Part shown: positions 61,612 through 64,000 of the stretch, in pieces | Layout of the letters: each line of letters opens with the position of its first letter | Numbering within the stretch: position 1 is the stretch's first letter | From: Gallaecimonas kandeliae | GTDB lineage: Bacteria; Pseudomonadota; Gammaproteobacteria; Enterobacterales; Gallaecimonadaceae | Direction: 5' to 3' | NCBI RefSeq assembly: GCF_030450055.1 | Contig: NZ_CP118480.1 | Location: 3,471,501-3,535,500 of the forward strand | DNA length: 64,000 bases | The notes under the pieces: model-generated | What the model was told of the DNA's origin: nothing | Databases searched by the model: none | The model's input: the letters and a program-made list of their open reading frames with translations, nothing else | Made by a program: the position numbers and the translations under genes

Positions 61612-62880
61612 ATGATCAAAGACACTTCCGGGCAGGACGTAGTGATCCAGCACCGGCGCCCCTACAAGAAATGGCTGGGCACAGGCCTGGCCCTGGTGCT
61701 GCTGGCCGGCCTCGGCTGGGCCATCACCGGCTGGCGGGACAGCGCCAGCGCCGACGCCGTGGCCGCCCGCCAGGATCTGCGCCTGGCCAAGGTGACCCTG
61801 GGCGACATCCAGCGCGACATCAGCGTCCAGGGCCGGGTGGTGGCCGCCAACAGCCCCACCCTCTACAGCCCGGCCCAGGGCATAGTCACCTACCAGATCA
61901 AGGCCGGTGACAGCGTCAAGGAAGGCCAGGTCATAGCCCAGGTGGACAGCCCCTCCCTGACCTCCAACCTCAAGCAGGAAGAAGCCAACCTGGCCCGCAT
62001 GCAGGGCGAGCTGGAACGCCAGCAGATCCAGGCCAAGCGCCAGACCCTGGAAAACCAGCAAGCCGCCGATCTCGCCAAGGTGGACCTGGAAGCGGCGGAC
62101 CGCGAGATGCGCCGCGCCGAACAGTCCTGGAAGAAGCAGGTGATAAGCCAGATCGACTACGAGAAGGCCAAGGACGAGCTGGCCCGTGCCAAGCTGCGCG
62201 CCCGCCAGAGCCAGCAGAACGCCGAGCTGGGCACAGAGATGTCCGCCTTCGAGACCAAGAACCTCAAGCTGCAGGTGGAACACCAGTCGCTGCAGGTGGC
62301 CGAGCTGCAACGCCAGAGCGATGAGCTCAGCGTCCGCTCCCCCGTGGCCGGCATGGTCGGCAACCTGGCCCTGAACCAAAAATCCTCCGTCACCGCCCAC
62401 CAGGCGCTGCTCACCGTCGTCGACCTGTCCAGCTTCGAAGTGGAAGTGCAGGTGCCGGACAACTACGCCGACGACCTGGGCCTGGCCATGCCGGTGGTGG
62501 TCAACGTCAACGGCAATGACTGGCAGGGCGAAGTGGCCGCCATCAGCCCCGAAGTCATCGGCAACCAGGTTACGGCGCGGCTGCGCTTCAAGGGCCAGAG
62601 CCCCGGCAACCTGCGCCAGAACCAACACCTGACCGCCCGCATCCTGCTGGAAAGCCGCAACCAGGTGCTGGCCCTGCCCAGGGGCGCCTTCGTGGACGCA
62701 GACGGCGGCCGCTACGCCTTCAAGCTGGACGGCAACAAGGCAATCCGTACCCCCATACGCCTGGGCGCCATGGGCCTCAAGCAGGTGGAGATCCTCGAAG
62801 GCCTCAAGGCCGGCGACACCATCATCATTTCCGACACCAGCCGCTTCAAGAAGGCGGACACACTCCTGATCACCGAATAA
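61612..62880 (+). CDS. Efflux periplasmic adaptor (HlyD/MacA-like)
   Basis: 422 aa. One N-terminal membrane helix (about 21-40), a barrel-sandwich half-motif (GDIQRDISVQGRVVAANSPT), a long coiled-coil hairpin (about 125-235), then lipoyl and beta-barrel domains (VEVQVPDNYADDLGLAMPVV). This is a membrane fusion protein linking the ATPase/permease to an outer membrane channel. GGAGG precedes the ATG. It heads the operon; the ATPase starts 13 bases after it. Confidence 0.93.
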   Translation: MIKDTSGQDVVIQHRRPYKKWLGTGLALVLLAGLGWAITGWRDSASADAVAARQDLRLAKVTLGDIQRDISVQGRVVAANSPTLYSPAQGIVTYQIKAGDSVKEGQVIAQVDSPSLTSNLKQEEANLARMQGELERQQIQAKRQTLENQQAADLAKVDLEAADREMRRAEQSWKKQVISQIDYEKAKDELARAKLRARQSQQNAELGTEMSAFETKNLKLQVEHQSLQVAELQRQSDELSVRSPVAGMVGNLALNQKSSVTAHQALLTVVDLSSFEVEVQVPDNYADDLGLAMPVVVNVNGNDWQGEVAAISPEVIGNQVTARLRFKGQSPGNLRQNQHLTARILLESRNQVLALPRGAFVDADGGRYAFKLDGNKAIRTPIRLGAMGLKQVEILEGLKAGDTIIISDTSRFKKADTLLITE

Positions 62881-62893
62881 GAGGGACATAACC

Positions 62894-63583
62894 ATGTTGC
62901 AGATGGACCAGATCCGTAAGATCTACCGCACCGAGATGATTGAAACCCACGCCCTGCGCGACTTCAGCCTGGAGGTGAAGGAAGGGGAGTTCGTGGCCGT
63001 CACTGGGCCTTCCGGCTCCGGCAAGACCACCTTCCTCAACACCGCCGGCCTGCTGGAAAGCTTCGACGGCGGCAAGTACATGCTGGACGGGGTGGACGTG
63101 TCCAACCTCAGCGACAGCGATCGCTCACGCCTGCGCAACGAGAAGATCGGCTTCATCTTCCAGGGCTTCAACCTGATCCCCGACCTCAACCTCTTCGACA
63201 ACGTCGACGTGCCCCTGCGCTACCGCGGCTTTGGCGCCAAGGAACGCAAGGCCCGCATCGAGGACGCCCTGGAGCGGGTCGGCCTGGCCGCCCGCCGCCA
63301 CCACCTGCCGTCCCAGCTGTCCGGCGGCCAGCAGCAGCGCGTCGCCATAGCCCGGGCCCTGGCCGGCAAGCCCGCCTTCCTGCTGGCGGACGAACCCACA
63401 GGTAACCTGGACTCCATGATGGCCCGCCAGGTGATGGAGCTGCTCGAGACCATCAACCAGGCCGGCACCACCATCGTCATGGTCACCCACGACCCGGATC
63501 TGGCCCGCCGCGCCCAGCGCAACATCCAGATCGTCGACGGCCAGGTGTCCGATTTCGCCTTCGACCAGGCCCGCCGCGCCTGA
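62894..63583 (+). CDS. ABC transporter ATP-binding protein (MacB/LolD-type)
   Basis: 229 aa. Walker A GPSGSGKTT (about 38-46), signature LSGGQQQ, Walker B FLLADEPTGNLD and the H-loop histidine in VMVTHDPDLA are all present. This is the class that drives MacAB-like export or lipoprotein transfer and works with FtsX-type permeases, such as the one next to it. It overlaps nothing; the next gene starts 10 bases later. Confidence 0.96.
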   Translation: MLQMDQIRKIYRTEMIETHALRDFSLEVKEGEFVAVTGPSGSGKTTFLNTAGLLESFDGGKYMLDGVDVSNLSDSDRSRLRNEKIGFIFQGFNLIPDLNLFDNVDVPLRYRGFGAKERKARIEDALERVGLAARRHHLPSQLSGGQQQRVAIARALAGKPAFLLADEPTGNLDSMMARQVMELLETINQAGTTIVMVTHDPDLARRAQRNIQIVDGQVSDFAFDQARRA

Positions 63584-63593
63584 GGAGCTGACC

Positions 63594-64000
63594 ATGTTTG
63601 CCTACTATTTCCGACTGGCCTGGCTGTCCATCCGCAAGACCCCGGTGATGTCCGCCCTGATGGTGCTGGCCATCGCCGTGGGAGTGGGTGTGGCCATGAC
63701 CACCCTGACCCTCCAGTACATGATGTCCAAGAACCCGCTGAGCGATAAGAACGGCGTGCTCTACGCCGTGCAGCTGGATGCCTGGGGCCCGGACAACCCC
63801 TACAGCAACACCGCCAACCAGTTGCCTGACCTGCTCACCTACCAGGACGCCACCGCCCTGTTGCGCTCCGACATACCGGTGCGCCAGGCCGCCATGCACC
63901 GCTTCGGCGGCGCCGTCCAGGTCCCCAACAGCGACATTCCCGCCTACCTGGCCGACGCCAGGGTCACGGGCCGGGACTTCTTCGGCCTCTTCAAGGTGCC
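63594..64000 (+). CDS. FtsX/MacB-like ABC permease, C-terminus cut by window edge
   Basis: 135 codons are visible. The N-terminal helix (PVMSALMVLAIAVGVGVAMT) is followed by a periplasmic MacB-type domain (QLDAWGPDNPYSNTANQLPD). It is the permease partner of the preceding ATPase and periplasmic adaptor. GAGGAGCTGACC precedes the ATG. The rest, and any second permease or outer-membrane channel, lie beyond base 64,000. Confidence 0.9.
   Translation, partial: MFAYYFRLAWLSIRKTPVMSALMVLAIAVGVGVAMTTLTLQYMMSKNPLSDKNGVLYAVQLDAWGPDNPYSNTANQLPDLLTYQDATALLRSDIPVRQAAMHRFGGAVQVPNSDIPAYLADARVTGRDFFGLFKV

Overview
The window reads as chromosomal DNA of a GC-rich, free-living gammaproteobacterium of the Alteromonadales/Gallaecimonas kind. 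This placement is an inference from gene content and protein style (ZapB, MaoP/YifE, SirB2, DUF3014, DUF413, the aroQ-accB-accC order, Shewanella-like HutG); no rRNA or tRNA gene is present to confirm it. Most of the sequence is dense core genome with short intergenic gaps and clear rho-independent terminators. The exception is a lower-GC accessory stretch from about 18.2 to 30.4 kb.

Layout. 0-3.7 kb: an OPT-family oligopeptide transporter (cut by the window edge), the aroQ-accB-accC operon and zapB. 3.8-9.6 kb: a HutG-like ureohydrolase, two DMT exporters, a LysR regulator, a LysE exporter and a GNAT acetyltransferase. 9.6-15.5 kb: the histidine utilisation locus, with hutI divergent from hutC-hutU-hutH across a HutC-type operator. 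15.7-17.9 kb: a PAS/GAF-GGDEF-EAL protein.

The accessory region (18.2-30.4 kb) holds an NYN-LOTUS protein and two overlapping small ORFs. It then carries a short run of integron-type gene cassettes with two recognisable attC sites but no integrase. This run is broken by an IS3 orfA fragment and lies between inverted copies of a GC-rich repeat. Next come an exported S15-type hydrolase divergent from a membrane-anchored winged-helix regulator with a propeller-like sensor domain, and two exported NTF2-like genes. The first NTF2-like gene is split by an IS903-group element with perfect 9-bp target duplications.

30.5-44 kb: katG, an M14 peptidase, a phospholipase-A2-like secreted protein, FKBP, a VOC-DUF2214-racemase-diguanylate cyclase run, qmcA-nfeD, an MFS exporter, a GlpD-like oxidase, and a DUF898-M48 pair. 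44-58 kb: a CPA1 antiporter, two paralogous TPR-membrane-degenerate-cyclase proteins, a CopD-like protein, a GIN-domain protein, a Bcr/EmrD-type exporter, an RsmB-type methyltransferase, a DUF4382 lipoprotein, a PlsC acyltransferase, and the sirB2-fpr-DUF3014-maoP run. 58-64 kb: an M13 peptidase, rimK, and the start of an adaptor-ATPase-permease efflux operon preceded by what looks like a sigma-54 promoter with upstream palindromes.

The most interesting points are the integrase-less cassette cluster, the sigma-54/palindrome control region of the efflux operon, the hydrolase/propeller-regulator/NTF2 module with its fresh IS insertion, and the two TPR proteins ending in a cyclase-like domain that lacks the GGDEF signature.
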